Assembly (NCBI GenBank): GCA_001825665.1
Contig: MHXZ01000032.1
Coordinates: 1 to 56,391 of the forward strand
DNA from: Planctomycetes bacterium GWF2_41_51
GTDB taxonomy: Bacteria; Planctomycetota; Phycisphaerae; Sedimentisphaerales; UBA12454
Direction of reading: 5' to 3'
Length of the DNA: 56,391 nt
The stretch's first letter is position 1. Every line of letters begins with the position of its first letter. Positions 35,105 through 43,803 of this stretch are shown one piece after another. The notes beneath the pieces were generated by a model. It ran no database searches. It was not told the DNA's origin and saw only the letters and a list, made by a program, of their open reading frames with translations. A program made the translations under genes and the position numbers.

Positions 35105-37723
35105 CTATTGCCAGGTTCCTATCTGTTCGACAATAAACCAATTTGTTCCATTAGACCTGATTTTTAATTTGCTGCCGGTTATATTCGAATAATAAGATGT
35201 CTTATTACCGGGTAGAAGCGAAAATCCAGTCATATCGATTGTCATGCCGTTAGCAGCTTTTACAATAAAAGTAAATTCACTTCCCTTCGATGCGGATTTA
35301 GCGGATGTAAGGGAAATAGTAATATCATTTGCGGCGCCTTTATTGGTGATAGTCTGGCCGATAAATTTTTCTGCCGCGGCAGCATTTAAGCTAACGGTCG
35401 TATCGTAAACCGGCTCATCAGCAAATCGTACATTGCAATATCCATAAAAAGGACCTTCATTTTTGAACATACGTTTGTCATTCGGCAGGTTCGTTGTAAC
35501 TTCAAAGTCAATATTCTCTATACCTGAATTTGCCATTGAACTATCATTTTTTAAACATACGGCATATAAAGCCTTGTCGTCGGTTGATTCAACGCAGACA
35601 TTCTTTGCCATAATATTTCCAGCATACCTGTCTGAATCGCCCATATAAACCACAATCCCGCTGCCGTATTCAGGCGAAGTTTGTGATGACTGATTAGGAC
35701 TTATAACATTTAACCCATTTATCGTTATTGGCAAATTAGCCCAACCGCAGGCAAATCCTGTTGTCTTTGGATTTATAACGTAGCAATCGCTAATGAATAC
35801 CATTCCGCCATTTGTATTACTCGGGCCCTGGTCAACACCGAATCCAAAACCATCGTCTTTGCTCGTACAGCCTCGAAAAGTAACCAAAATTGGATTATCA
35901 AGTGCGCCATCTTTAGCAATCGAAAAACCTGTTGAGATATTGCCGTAAGAATAGCAATCTTCAAAAACAATGTTCTGAATAAAATCGGTAGCATGATCAG
36001 GTTCGACATCGACACCTTTTTGTGGGCTTGTGCCGTTGCTGTTCGAGAAGGTGCATTTTCTAAACAGAACATTTTTTGCGTTTGTTACCGAACAGCCGTT
36101 ACGTCTGTTGTTATTAAATATAGAGTTTTCAACGAATACGCCATCAGAAGGAGGATTCCAATGTGTGCCGATAAAGATGCCATCCCCCCAGCAATCATAT
36201 ACATTGGCATCTTTTACAATGATGTTAGTCGATGCGTTTTGTATCAATATTCCCATCCCGAATTCACCGGTTGTACCGGTATGTGTGCTTCTTTCGCCTT
36301 CAATCGTGGGAGCGATTACCCTTACATTATTTTTATTATCGATTTTAATAACTGAGTATCCGACTTCACCATTGGTTATGGCTTTTAACTTAGCACCCGG
36401 CTCAAAAACCAAAGTAGTATTACTTGCCGGCCTCAATCCACCGTACAATATCATATTACCTTCATTATCCAGGTTTCTGTCCACGCCATCGATAGAATAA
36501 ACCGCAGGTACAAAGCGAATTGTTTTTACGCCGCAATCAAGAGCCGCCTGACAAGCCTTCGTATCATCAATACCGCTTATCTGCGACCACCATTGCGGGT
36601 AAGCGTCCTTAACTAATGAGCCGAAAATTACGTTTCCTTCGCCGGAAAATATTTGATTTACAGGTGTTTCAATCGGCCCATTGATCGTAACCGTCTTTCC
36701 GTCAGATATGTTGAGGATTGCACCTTGCTGAAATTTGAGATTTATATTTTCAGGTATTATAATGGAATTATTAATCTGCCATGTACCCTCGGCAAGCAGA
36801 AGCGTCTTCGCAGATGACCCTATTGCACTTACTGCCTGCGAAATTGTTGTATCATTCAGCACCCCTGAATTAAAATTTCTTGCGTCTACCCATGGCAGTT
36901 TTGTTATGGATTGACCCGGCTCATCTAAATATTGCAGCGCGAGAATCGAGACATCAACCAGATTTACAATTTTATCCCCATTAATATCGCCCGGCAAATA
37001 ACCTGTAGTTTCAGGTATTATTTCAGTTTCCTGAATGGGCGTAATTGTTGTTTTATTGTTTTCTGAATCATATGTCGCGACGATACCGCGAGTATCTCCC
37101 CATTGCGGATCGCTGCTTCCCGCTCCTCTGTCAAGGATAGCAGTTCCTGCCCAATAATTATTTACGGTGTAAGTAATATCTCCATTTATAATTAATTTGC
37201 CTTTGTCGCTGGTAAAATTTATAAATTGGCGCCCATTTCCTCCGGGTGCTGCGTAAAGACCAAGGGTATTTGCTGAAACAGTTCCTCCGATATTGATATA
37301 TTGCAATCCCGGCCTGTTTCCATTGAGAAAATAGCCGCTAATATTAAGATTTGCGTTTTCATCAATCGTAAGAGTGCTACGATTTGAGGCGGTACCATAA
37401 TAACCCATGTCAAAGTTCGAGGGAGATACTGTAAGATTTGCGCCGGACTGAATTGTAAGCGTTACGTTAGTTTTTGTTCCGGTATTATACATTGTTAAAT
37501 CGGTAGTTACCCCGTTTGTTCCTGAATATATCATGCAGTTGCCCGATGAAGGCGCAACATCCGTGATATATACATTCCGAGTCGAATTGGGAACTCCGCC
37601 ATTCCAGTTTGTTGAATAGGCCCAGTTAGTGTTTAACCCTCCAATCCAGGTTGTTGTTGCGGCAAATACATTTGCTGTAAATAAAACAAAAGCTGTAAAT
37701 AATGCTTTTTTATACATACTCAT
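35105..37723 (-). CDS. Secreted beta-helix paralogue D with surface module and half dockerin
   Basis: This 872-residue protein has a signal peptide (1-21) and the shared beta-rich module (22-230: WIGGLNTNWAYSTNW, LTIQSGANLTVSPSNFDMGYY, GYFLNGNRPGLQYINIGGTV). A half dockerin lies at 245-266 (GDINGDKIVNLVDV...QYL). The beta-helix core starts at 277 with PWVDARNFNSG and contains KDAYPQWWS and SPQKGVDVEPD. It has the most complete architecture in the family. The ATG lies 14 bases inside the end of the upstream URO-D-like gene, with AGGG at suitable spacing, so translation is coupled. A 101-base block is identical to gene C. Confidence 0.84.
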   Translation of the reverse strand: MSMYKKALFTAFVLFTANVFAATTTWIGGLNTNWAYSTNWNGGVPNSTRNVYITDVAPSSGNCMIYSGTNGVTTDLTMYNTGTKTNVTLTIQSGANLTVSPSNFDMGYYGTASNRSTLTIDENANLNISGYFLNGNRPGLQYINIGGTVSANTLGLYAAPGGNGRQFINFTSDKGKLIINGDITYTVNNYWAGTAILDRGAGSSDPQWGDTRGIVATYDSENNKTTITPIQETEIIPETTGYLPGDINGDKIVNLVDVSILALQYLDEPGQSITKLPWVDARNFNSGVLNDTTISQAVSAIGSSAKTLLLAEGTWQINNSIIIPENINLKFQQGAILNISDGKTVTINGPIETPVNQIFSGEGNVIFGSLVKDAYPQWWSQISGIDDTKACQAALDCGVKTIRFVPAVYSIDGVDRNLDNEGNMILYGGLRPASNTTLVFEPGAKLKAITNGEVGYSVIKIDNKNNVRVIAPTIEGERSTHTGTTGEFGMGILIQNASTNIIVKDANVYDCWGDGIFIGTHWNPPSDGVFVENSIFNNNRRNGCSVTNAKNVLFRKCTFSNSNGTSPQKGVDVEPDHATDFIQNIVFEDCYSYGNISTGFSIAKDGALDNPILVTFRGCTSKDDGFGFGVDQGPSNTNGGMVFISDCYVINPKTTGFACGWANLPITINGLNVISPNQSSQTSPEYGSGIVVYMGDSDRYAGNIMAKNVCVESTDDKALYAVCLKNDSSMANSGIENIDFEVTTNLPNDKRMFKNEGPFYGYCNVRFADEPVYDTTVSLNAAAAEKFIGQTITNKGAANDITISLTSAKSASKGSEFTFIVKAANGMTIDMTGFSLLPGNKTSYYSNITGSKLKIRSNGTNWFIVEQIGTWQ

Positions 37724-38882
37724 ATTTACCCTGCCTTTTAAACTTCATGTCGTCTATGCTCCCGTATTGCTCCACTGTTTCGCCAACAGCTTTTAGATTT
37801 TCACATGGAGTACCATAGACTGTATCATCATCCGTACCAAGCATAAATCTGCCGCCGGATAACATCTTTGAAAGCACGTTCTTGGTTTTTTCTTTAATTT
37901 CCTCGATGCTTGAGGTTGCTAAAAAATTAGGAGCAAGTCCGCCGCCGATGATTGTGATATTGTTCTTCAATCCTTTGCATAACTTGTCGATAGTATCATC
38001 CTGACCCAAATCTGCAACACCATAAAGAGCATCGATATTAGAATCGTTTATCATATTAACAATGCCCCACAAAGGCTCGCCGCTGGTATGATTGGTGTAT
38101 AATTTGCCTTTGGAATGTAAAATCTCCGCATATCGTTTTGTATATGGCAAATAATACTCATTGAAAATATTAGGAGAAATCATGCCCGTTCCGGTTACCG
38201 CTGAATCATTAAATACCTCTCCCGGCGTATCAGCCATTATTTTATAAATTTGCTGATTCCTGGCATCCATAGCGGTTACGAGATCATCGAAAATATTCTT
38301 ATTATCCTGAATAATATAAACAGCATTCTCCAGTTTTAAATAATGAAGAAGCATATCTTTCAACGGAGGCGGCGGAACATATAAAAATATTACTCCTGCC
38401 TGGCCGAGAATCTTGAGATGTTCAAATAATCTTTCATCAAGCTGACAAGTTTGATTTTCAACTACGTATTGAAAAACTTTCATATCTTCTGCTCTTTCAA
38501 GCAGCATCTTTGAATGAAACCAGGTTTTTGCGACATCCGAATAACTGGTTTCTTCCGCGATAATTCCTACCGGCGTTCGGTATTCAGTTCTGTGTTTATT
38601 ATCGCTTTGACTTCGATGTATTTCTACTTTTGCCGAACAATTCAGATTATAAAAAAGTGCGCTCCATTGTAAATAATCGGCTTTGATCACGTTATTATAA
38701 AAATCGATTCGTGTTTTAAGGCCTTCCGCAGATAAATAATCTGCGCCTGCAGTATAATCTGGCACCGAACCAAAATATGAGTATGAGCATAACGGCATCC
38801 ATGGAATTCGATCCGGCTGCTGACCTTTTAAAACCGCCAGAATTCTTTGTCTTGATGTCATTTTGTCTTTTTTCGAATTCAT
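37710..38882 (-). CDS. URO-D-like superfamily protein (MtaA/CmuA-like)
   Basis: From ATG 38882 (AAGGA ten bases upstream; other in-frame ATGs at 38903 and 38861) the protein has 390 residues. MTSRQRILAVLKGQQPDRIP near the start is the classic URO-D superfamily opening. Later are the barrel elements LYTNHTSGEPLWGIVNM, DIDALYGVADLGQDDTI-like and MLGTDDDTVYG. It is cytoplasmic. Its position between two secreted beta-helix genes (D and E) is odd and suggests the protein is part of the same degradation pathway. True heme-pathway function is unlikely because the cluster has no heme genes. Confidence 0.78.
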   Translation of the reverse strand: MNSKKDKMTSRQRILAVLKGQQPDRIPWMPLCSYSYFGSVPDYTAGADYLSAEGLKTRIDFYNNVIKADYLQWSALFYNLNCSAKVEIHRSQSDNKHRTEYRTPVGIIAEETSYSDVAKTWFHSKMLLERAEDMKVFQYVVENQTCQLDERLFEHLKILGQAGVIFLYVPPPPLKDMLLHYLKLENAVYIIQDNKNIFDDLVTAMDARNQQIYKIMADTPGEVFNDSAVTGTGMISPNIFNEYYLPYTKRYAEILHSKGKLYTNHTSGEPLWGIVNMINDSNIDALYGVADLGQDDTIDKLCKGLKNNITIIGGGLAPNFLATSSIEEIKEKTKNVLSKMLSGGRFMLGTDDDTVYGTPCENLKAVGETVEQYGSIDDMKFKRQGKYEYV

Positions 38883-38908
38883 CTTCAAGATATCCTTATG
38901 CATAGAAT

Positions 38909-40759
38909 TTATTGCCAGGTTCCGATTTGCTCTACAATATACCAATTGCTTCCATCAGCTCTAACCTTCAGCCTGTCGCCTACCGTAGTAGAATAATAAC
39001 TGGTTTTATTTCCGGGCAAGAGAGGATAGCCTGACATGGCGAGAGTTATGCGATATGGCGATTTCACTTCAAACGTAAATTCGCTGCCGTTGGATACCGA
39101 TGCCGGAGCGGTTAATACAACTGTAATATTTCCTGCTGCCCCCTGATTGGTAATAGTCTGTCCGATATATTTTACCGCTTCTGTTGAGCTTACGTTACCT
39201 GTCGCATTATAAACCGGATTATCAGGAAAACGCACCCTGCAATAGCCCTTAAACGAATCAACACTGTCAGCTTTAAAAAATCGTTTATTGCTTGGCATAT
39301 TCGTTGTCAGTTCTATATCAATATTTTCGATACCGGAATTTGGTTGAGAACTGAAATGATGCAGGCACAATGCTTTTATAGCCTTCCCGTCAGTGGATTC
39401 CACATGAACATTTCTTGCGGTTACATTGCCTGCAAGCCTGTTGTCATCCATCATTAAGACAACAAGACCGCTTGCGTATCTTGCCCATGATTCATCAAGA
39501 CCATCCTGATTGGGATTAATTACAGTAAGTCCATTTATTGTTACGGGCAAATTAGCTGAACCGGTGGCAAACCCATTTGATCTGGCATTTATGCTATAAC
39601 AATCGGTGATAAAAACCATTCCTCCGTTGGTATCGCTTGGGCCTTGGGCAATGCCAAAACCGGTACTATCACCATAACTTGTACAGCCCCGGAAAGTAAC
39701 CGAAAAAGGATTATTAAGCGGACCATCTTTTGCAATTCCAAAACCTGTAGCCGCGTTGTTATATGAACGGCAATCTTCAAAAACAATATTTTGAATGTAA
39801 TCCCCGGCGTAATCCGCTTCGACATCAACACCATTCTGCGGGCTTGTGCCATTTGTATTCGAGAAGGTGCATTTTTTAAAAAGAACATTTCTGGCGTTCG
39901 TAATTGAGCACCCCTGTCTTCTGTTATTATCGAAGATTGAATTTTCTACGTAAACATCTTCCTGCGTTCCGCCGCCGATACAAATTCCATCGCCCCAGCA
40001 GTCGTAAACGTTTGCGTCTTTTATAACAATCCCTTTTGACTGGTCTTGTATCAAAATTCCCATTCCCCATTCGCCGGTTGTTCCGGTATGAGTCTTGCGA
40101 TCTCCCTCAATCGTCGGGCCATATATTTTTACATTTTTCACGTCTTTAATATTTAGGACGGCATAATGGGCTCTGTCGTTTGTAATCGCTTTTAATTTCG
40201 ATCCTTGTTCAAAAATCAAGGTTGTATTGCTTTTAGGCTGCAAACCGCCGTATTCAATAATTTGCGGGTCATGAGGAAGAATATTATATGTGCCAGGCAA
40301 AAAGCGAATTGTTGCAGCTCCGCTGTCGAGAGCGGCCTGACATACGTTATTATCGTTCACTGTACCGACATTACCCCACCATTGCGGGTAAGCCTCTTTT
40401 ACAAGCGAACCAAGTTTAACAGTTCCATCTCCTGAAAAAATCTGTCTGACAGATGATTCAATGTTGCCATTGATCGTTAATGTTCTGCCGCCGGATATTT
40501 TTAAAATTGCTCCATGTTCGAATTTCAATGTTATGTTCGATGGTATCGTGATTGAATGTGTTATGTACCACATACCGGCAGCCAAAAAAATAGTTTTTTC
40601 AGATGGCCCTGCCGCATTCAATGCTCCGGTTATTGCCGCACCATCATAATCGTTGTAATTTCCATCATGATAATCTCTTGCGTCTATCCATGGAACGTCA
40701 ACGCCCCAGGAGCTTACAGATATAAATAATATCAAGAATAAAATTGTTAATTTTTTCAT
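38909..40759 (-). CDS. Secreted beta-helix paralogue E
   Basis: From ATG 40759 (three bases after the previous stop; the longer frame overlaps gene F) the 616-residue protein has a signal peptide at 1-19 (MKKLTILFLILFISVSSWG). It goes straight into the beta-helix core with PWIDARDYHDGNYND, a KEAYPQWWG motif, VENSIFDNNRR, SPQNGVDVEAD and a VGDRLKVRADGSNWYIVEQ ending. The C-terminal half is closest to gene F. GGA lies about eight bases before the ATG. It is presumably a secreted polysaccharide-active protein; catalytic residues are not assigned. Confidence 0.83.
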   Translation of the reverse strand: MKKLTILFLILFISVSSWGVDVPWIDARDYHDGNYNDYDGAAITGALNAAGPSEKTIFLAAGMWYITHSITIPSNITLKFEHGAILKISGGRTLTINGNIESSVRQIFSGDGTVKLGSLVKEAYPQWWGNVGTVNDNNVCQAALDSGAATIRFLPGTYNILPHDPQIIEYGGLQPKSNTTLIFEQGSKLKAITNDRAHYAVLNIKDVKNVKIYGPTIEGDRKTHTGTTGEWGMGILIQDQSKGIVIKDANVYDCWGDGICIGGGTQEDVYVENSIFDNNRRQGCSITNARNVLFKKCTFSNTNGTSPQNGVDVEADYAGDYIQNIVFEDCRSYNNAATGFGIAKDGPLNNPFSVTFRGCTSYGDSTGFGIAQGPSDTNGGMVFITDCYSINARSNGFATGSANLPVTINGLTVINPNQDGLDESWARYASGLVVLMMDDNRLAGNVTARNVHVESTDGKAIKALCLHHFSSQPNSGIENIDIELTTNMPSNKRFFKADSVDSFKGYCRVRFPDNPVYNATGNVSSTEAVKYIGQTITNQGAAGNITVVLTAPASVSNGSEFTFEVKSPYRITLAMSGYPLLPGNKTSYYSTTVGDRLKVRADGSNWYIVEQIGTWQ

Positions 40760-40761
40760 AT

Positions 40762-42738
40762 TTAATTCCAGCTTCCGATTCTTTCGATGATGCGCCAATT
40801 AGTTCCATCTGCCCTGATTCTTAATCTGTCGCCCACGGTTGTTAAATAGTACGATGTCTTATTGCCGGGCAGAAGAGGATATCCAACCATGCTAAGTGTT
40901 ATTCGATATGGCGATTTCACTACAAAGGTAAATTCGCTGCCGTTAGATACAGATGCAGGCGCTGTTAATACTACTGTAATGTTAGCCGTTGCACCTTCAT
41001 TTGTGATAGTTTGACCAATATATTTAGCAGCTTCGATTGAACTTACATTTCCCGTTGTCGCAAACACAGGCTCATCAGGAAAGCTTACATTACAATAACC
41101 TAGAAATGACGACGCGCTGTCAGCCTTAAACATACGCTTATTATTTGGCATATTCGTTGTCAATTCGATATCAATATTCTTGATACCGGAATTTGGCTGC
41201 GAACTGTAATGATGCAGGCATAACGCTCTTACGGCTTTACCATCAGTTGATTCGACATGAACATTTCTGGCAGTAACATTACCTGAAAACCTGTTATCAT
41301 CGTTCATCAAAACCACAAAACCGCTTGCATATCTTATCCATGATTCACCAAGATTATCCTGATTGGGATTTGTTATAGTTAAACCATCAATCGTTATAGG
41401 CAAATTTGCCGAAGAACTGCTGAATCCTGTACTTCTGGCATTTATACTGTAACAGTTACTAATAAAAACCATTCCTCCACCGTTTGAGTCACTGGGCCCT
41501 TGAGAAATACCAAAGCCCATATTATCGCCATTACTTACACATCCTCGAAAAGTAACTGATATCGGATTGTTGAGTCCTCCATCTTTAGCCAATCCAAAAC
41601 CGCTGGCCAAATTATTATATGAATAGCAATCTTCAAAAACTATGTTTTGAATATAAGAAGTAGCCTTATCCGGTTCTACATCCACGCCTGCCTGGGGACT
41701 AGTGCCATTGGTATTGGAAAAAATACATTTTTTAAATGATATATTTTTTCCTTGCGTAATAGAACAGGCATTACGTCGGTTATTATCAAATATGGAATTT
41801 TCAACATACACTCCATCCGGAGGAGGATTCCAATGAATACCAACATAAATGCCGTCTCCCCAGCAATCATATACATTAGCGTCTTTTATCACAATGCGAG
41901 TCGATGCATTACTTATCATTATTCCCATTCCCCACTCACCTGTTGTGCCAGTATGAGTATAGCGATCGCCCTCGATTGTGACGCCATATATTTTTACATT
42001 ATCTTTTTTATCTAGGAGTATAACGGAATAACTCGGTTTGTCGTTTGTGATCGCTTTTAATTTCGAGCCTTGTTCAAATATCAATGTTGTACCACTTGCA
42101 GGCTTTAGGCCGCCATAATCATTGGTTATATTATCAACCGGATTGATATTGTATGTTCCAGGCATAAAGCGAATCGTTTTGACCCCGCAATCAAGTGCCG
42201 CCTGACATATATTATTATCGTTCACTGTACCAGGGGGCCCCCACCATTGTGGATAAGCCTCTAAAACTGACGGGCTAAGATTTACTTTGCCTGCACCTGA
42301 AAATATCTGACTTATCGTGGCCTCGATATTTCCATTTATTGTTAATGTTTTTCCTGCGGCAACGTTAAGGACCGCGCCATGTTCAACCTTTAAATTTATA
42401 TTTGCAGGTATGATAATCGAATTGGTTATTTCCCATGTGCCTGATGAAAGCATTAGTGTTTTAACAGATGAGCCAATTGCACTTACCGCTTCATTGATTG
42501 TTATGTCGTTCAGGTTGCCATTATTATATATTCTTGCGTCTATCCAGGCGAGTTTCGTACCGCTGCCGTCCGAAGGTTCAAGCCATTGCTCAACCACGCC
42601 GAATATATCGAACAAGTTAACAACGCCGTCACCATTAATATCCCCTGTAAAATAACTATTACCTTCAATATCGCCTTGAACAACAGTTGATGAAAACAAC
42701 ACGATATTTAAAAGAATTATTATTGATTTGATATACAA
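40762..42738 (-). CDS. Secreted beta-helix paralogue F with N-terminal half dockerin
   Basis: The only available start is TTG 42738, with AAGGTG a few bases before it, because an in-frame TGA lies just upstream. The 658-residue protein has a signal peptide (1-22), a half dockerin at 32-53 (TGDINGDGVVNLFD...QWLEP) and a beta-helix core from residue 65 (WIDARIYNNG) with LEAYPQWWG, VENSIFDNNRR and SPQAGVDVEPD. The end reads VGDRLRIRADGTNWRIIER. It is the first of the tandem beta-helix genes in transcription order. Confidence 0.83.
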   Translation of the reverse strand: MYIKSIIILLNIVLFSSTVVQGDIEGNSYFTGDINGDGVVNLFDIFGVVEQWLEPSDGSGTKLAWIDARIYNNGNLNDITINEAVSAIGSSVKTLMLSSGTWEITNSIIIPANINLKVEHGAVLNVAAGKTLTINGNIEATISQIFSGAGKVNLSPSVLEAYPQWWGPPGTVNDNNICQAALDCGVKTIRFMPGTYNINPVDNITNDYGGLKPASGTTLIFEQGSKLKAITNDKPSYSVILLDKKDNVKIYGVTIEGDRYTHTGTTGEWGMGIMISNASTRIVIKDANVYDCWGDGIYVGIHWNPPPDGVYVENSIFDNNRRNACSITQGKNISFKKCIFSNTNGTSPQAGVDVEPDKATSYIQNIVFEDCYSYNNLASGFGLAKDGGLNNPISVTFRGCVSNGDNMGFGISQGPSDSNGGGMVFISNCYSINARSTGFSSSSANLPITIDGLTITNPNQDNLGESWIRYASGFVVLMNDDNRFSGNVTARNVHVESTDGKAVRALCLHHYSSQPNSGIKNIDIELTTNMPNNKRMFKADSASSFLGYCNVSFPDEPVFATTGNVSSIEAAKYIGQTITNEGATANITVVLTAPASVSNGSEFTFVVKSPYRITLSMVGYPLLPGNKTSYYLTTVGDRLRIRADGTNWRIIERIGSWN

Positions 42739-42754
42739 TTTGCACCTTAGTCAT

Positions 42755-42769
42755 TTAAGTGTAGCGCTT
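42755..42769. repeat. Imperfect palindrome before gene F
   Basis: On the minus strand TAAGCG and CACTTA, with three bases between, pair at five of six positions, about 17 bases upstream of the start of gene F. It could be a regulator site; nothing links it to a specific regulator. Confidence 0.2.
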
Positions 42770-42795
42770 AGCATTGAATAAAACGTCTGACAAAA

Positions 42796-43671
42796 CTATA
42801 ATGATTCACCCTCACGTTTGGGGCTATATTCCCTTCGGTCAAATATCCACAAAAGGTCGGGATTATTTTTGCTGGCCCATCCAATTTTCCCTTTTTGCTC
42901 AGAATAATCTCTTATATTAGCAAGCGTTATAGTTCTCTTGTCTCGCCATATTTGTGTTTCTGCATGCCCGTCAGCAAAACCCCAGTTGCTTCTGTTATAA
43001 TGCCAGGGAGCTACTACATTATTCCATACAAGCCCTCTATCGTTGTCTTTCGCATCTATATCCCAACAACCTTGATTCCATCCTCTCGAATCAGTTGCTT
43101 CCACAAAGACATATCTGCGCGCTGGTGTTCTGATTTGGCTGATCATTTTAGCATTTTTCACATACCACCACGGCGCATTCATCCCTGCGCCAATATTATA
43201 ACTTCGTCTGGCAGGTTGTTTACCTTTATTATCTTGCAGTCTTGGGTCGCCTCCGCAATGATATACATCAAGAGTCTTAACGTAAGAATAAAGCAAACCT
43301 TTTTTAATGCCTCTTTCTTTATCAGCCAGAGGAGCGTCAGCCCAACTGCTGCCATCGAATGAAACTAAAGTTCCACTTTCATTAGATGGCGCTTCAACCC
43401 ATGAATACCACATATCGCTTGTTATCTGGGGATTGTTAGATGTGCCGCTTACCCCTGCATACCCGCCAACTAATCTTCCAGAATTACTTGTTGCATAAGT
43501 AGTCCATGCTATCGCTAATTGACGTATACTGCTTTGGCATACGACACATCGCGCAATATTCCTGGCTTTATTTAACGCTGGTATCAAAACAGCCAAAAGC
43601 ATTGCTATGATTGAAATTACCACTAACAATTCAACCAACGTAAACCCGCGAACAGTTTTATAATTTCTCAT
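42796..43671 (-). CDS. Type II secretion-type pseudopilin with H-X9-DG tail (DUF1559-like)
   Basis: This 291-residue protein begins with a class III leader: positive residues and then the prepilin cleavage site G9-F10 followed by TLVELLVVISIIAMLLAVLIPAL, with glutamate at +5. Near residues 227-238 it has H, nine residues, then DG (HYNRSNWGFADG), the signature of planctomycete pseudopilin-like proteins. These form short fibres or surface proteins through a type II secretion-like machine, the likely export route for the neighbouring half-dockerin and beta-helix proteins. AGGA lies eight bases before the ATG. Other secretion genes are not in the window. Confidence 0.88.
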   Translation of the reverse strand: MRNYKTVRGFTLVELLVVISIIAMLLAVLIPALNKARNIARCVVCQSSIRQLAIAWTTYATSNSGRLVGGYAGVSGTSNNPQITSDMWYSWVEAPSNESGTLVSFDGSSWADAPLADKERGIKKGLLYSYVKTLDVYHCGGDPRLQDNKGKQPARRSYNIGAGMNAPWWYVKNAKMISQIRTPARRYVFVEATDSRGWNQGCWDIDAKDNDRGLVWNNVVAPWHYNRSNWGFADGHAETQIWRDKRTITLANIRDYSEQKGKIGWASKNNPDLLWIFDRREYSPKREGESL

Positions 43672-43731
43672 TTTGCGTTTCCTATTCTCATAGACGGCTT
43701 TTTATACTTCACTTATCCTTATGCCGATTAT

Positions 43732-43769
43732 ATATGGTGCCCGCACTTTTATTAATGCAGACACCATAT
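43732..43769 (-). other. Strong RNA stem-loop between secreted-protein genes
   Basis: On the minus strand the arms at 43757-43769 and 43732-43744 form a 13-pair stem (with two G-U pairs) and a 12-base loop. No U-tract follows, so it is more likely an mRNA-processing or stability element between the half-dockerin gene and the pseudopilin gene than a full terminator. Confidence 0.55.
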
Positions 43770-43803
43770 TGAAAACTGTTTAAATTAAATCAATGCTGCC
43801 AGA

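Noticed and set aside
31164-37723. CRISPR array or direct-repeat array
   Set aside because: Repeats are diverged coding paralogues, with no short regular spacer pattern and no cas genes.
24350-42738. Cellulosome-like assembly by dockerin
   Set aside because: Dockerin segments here are single half motifs, and no cohesin domain is visible in any protein of the window.
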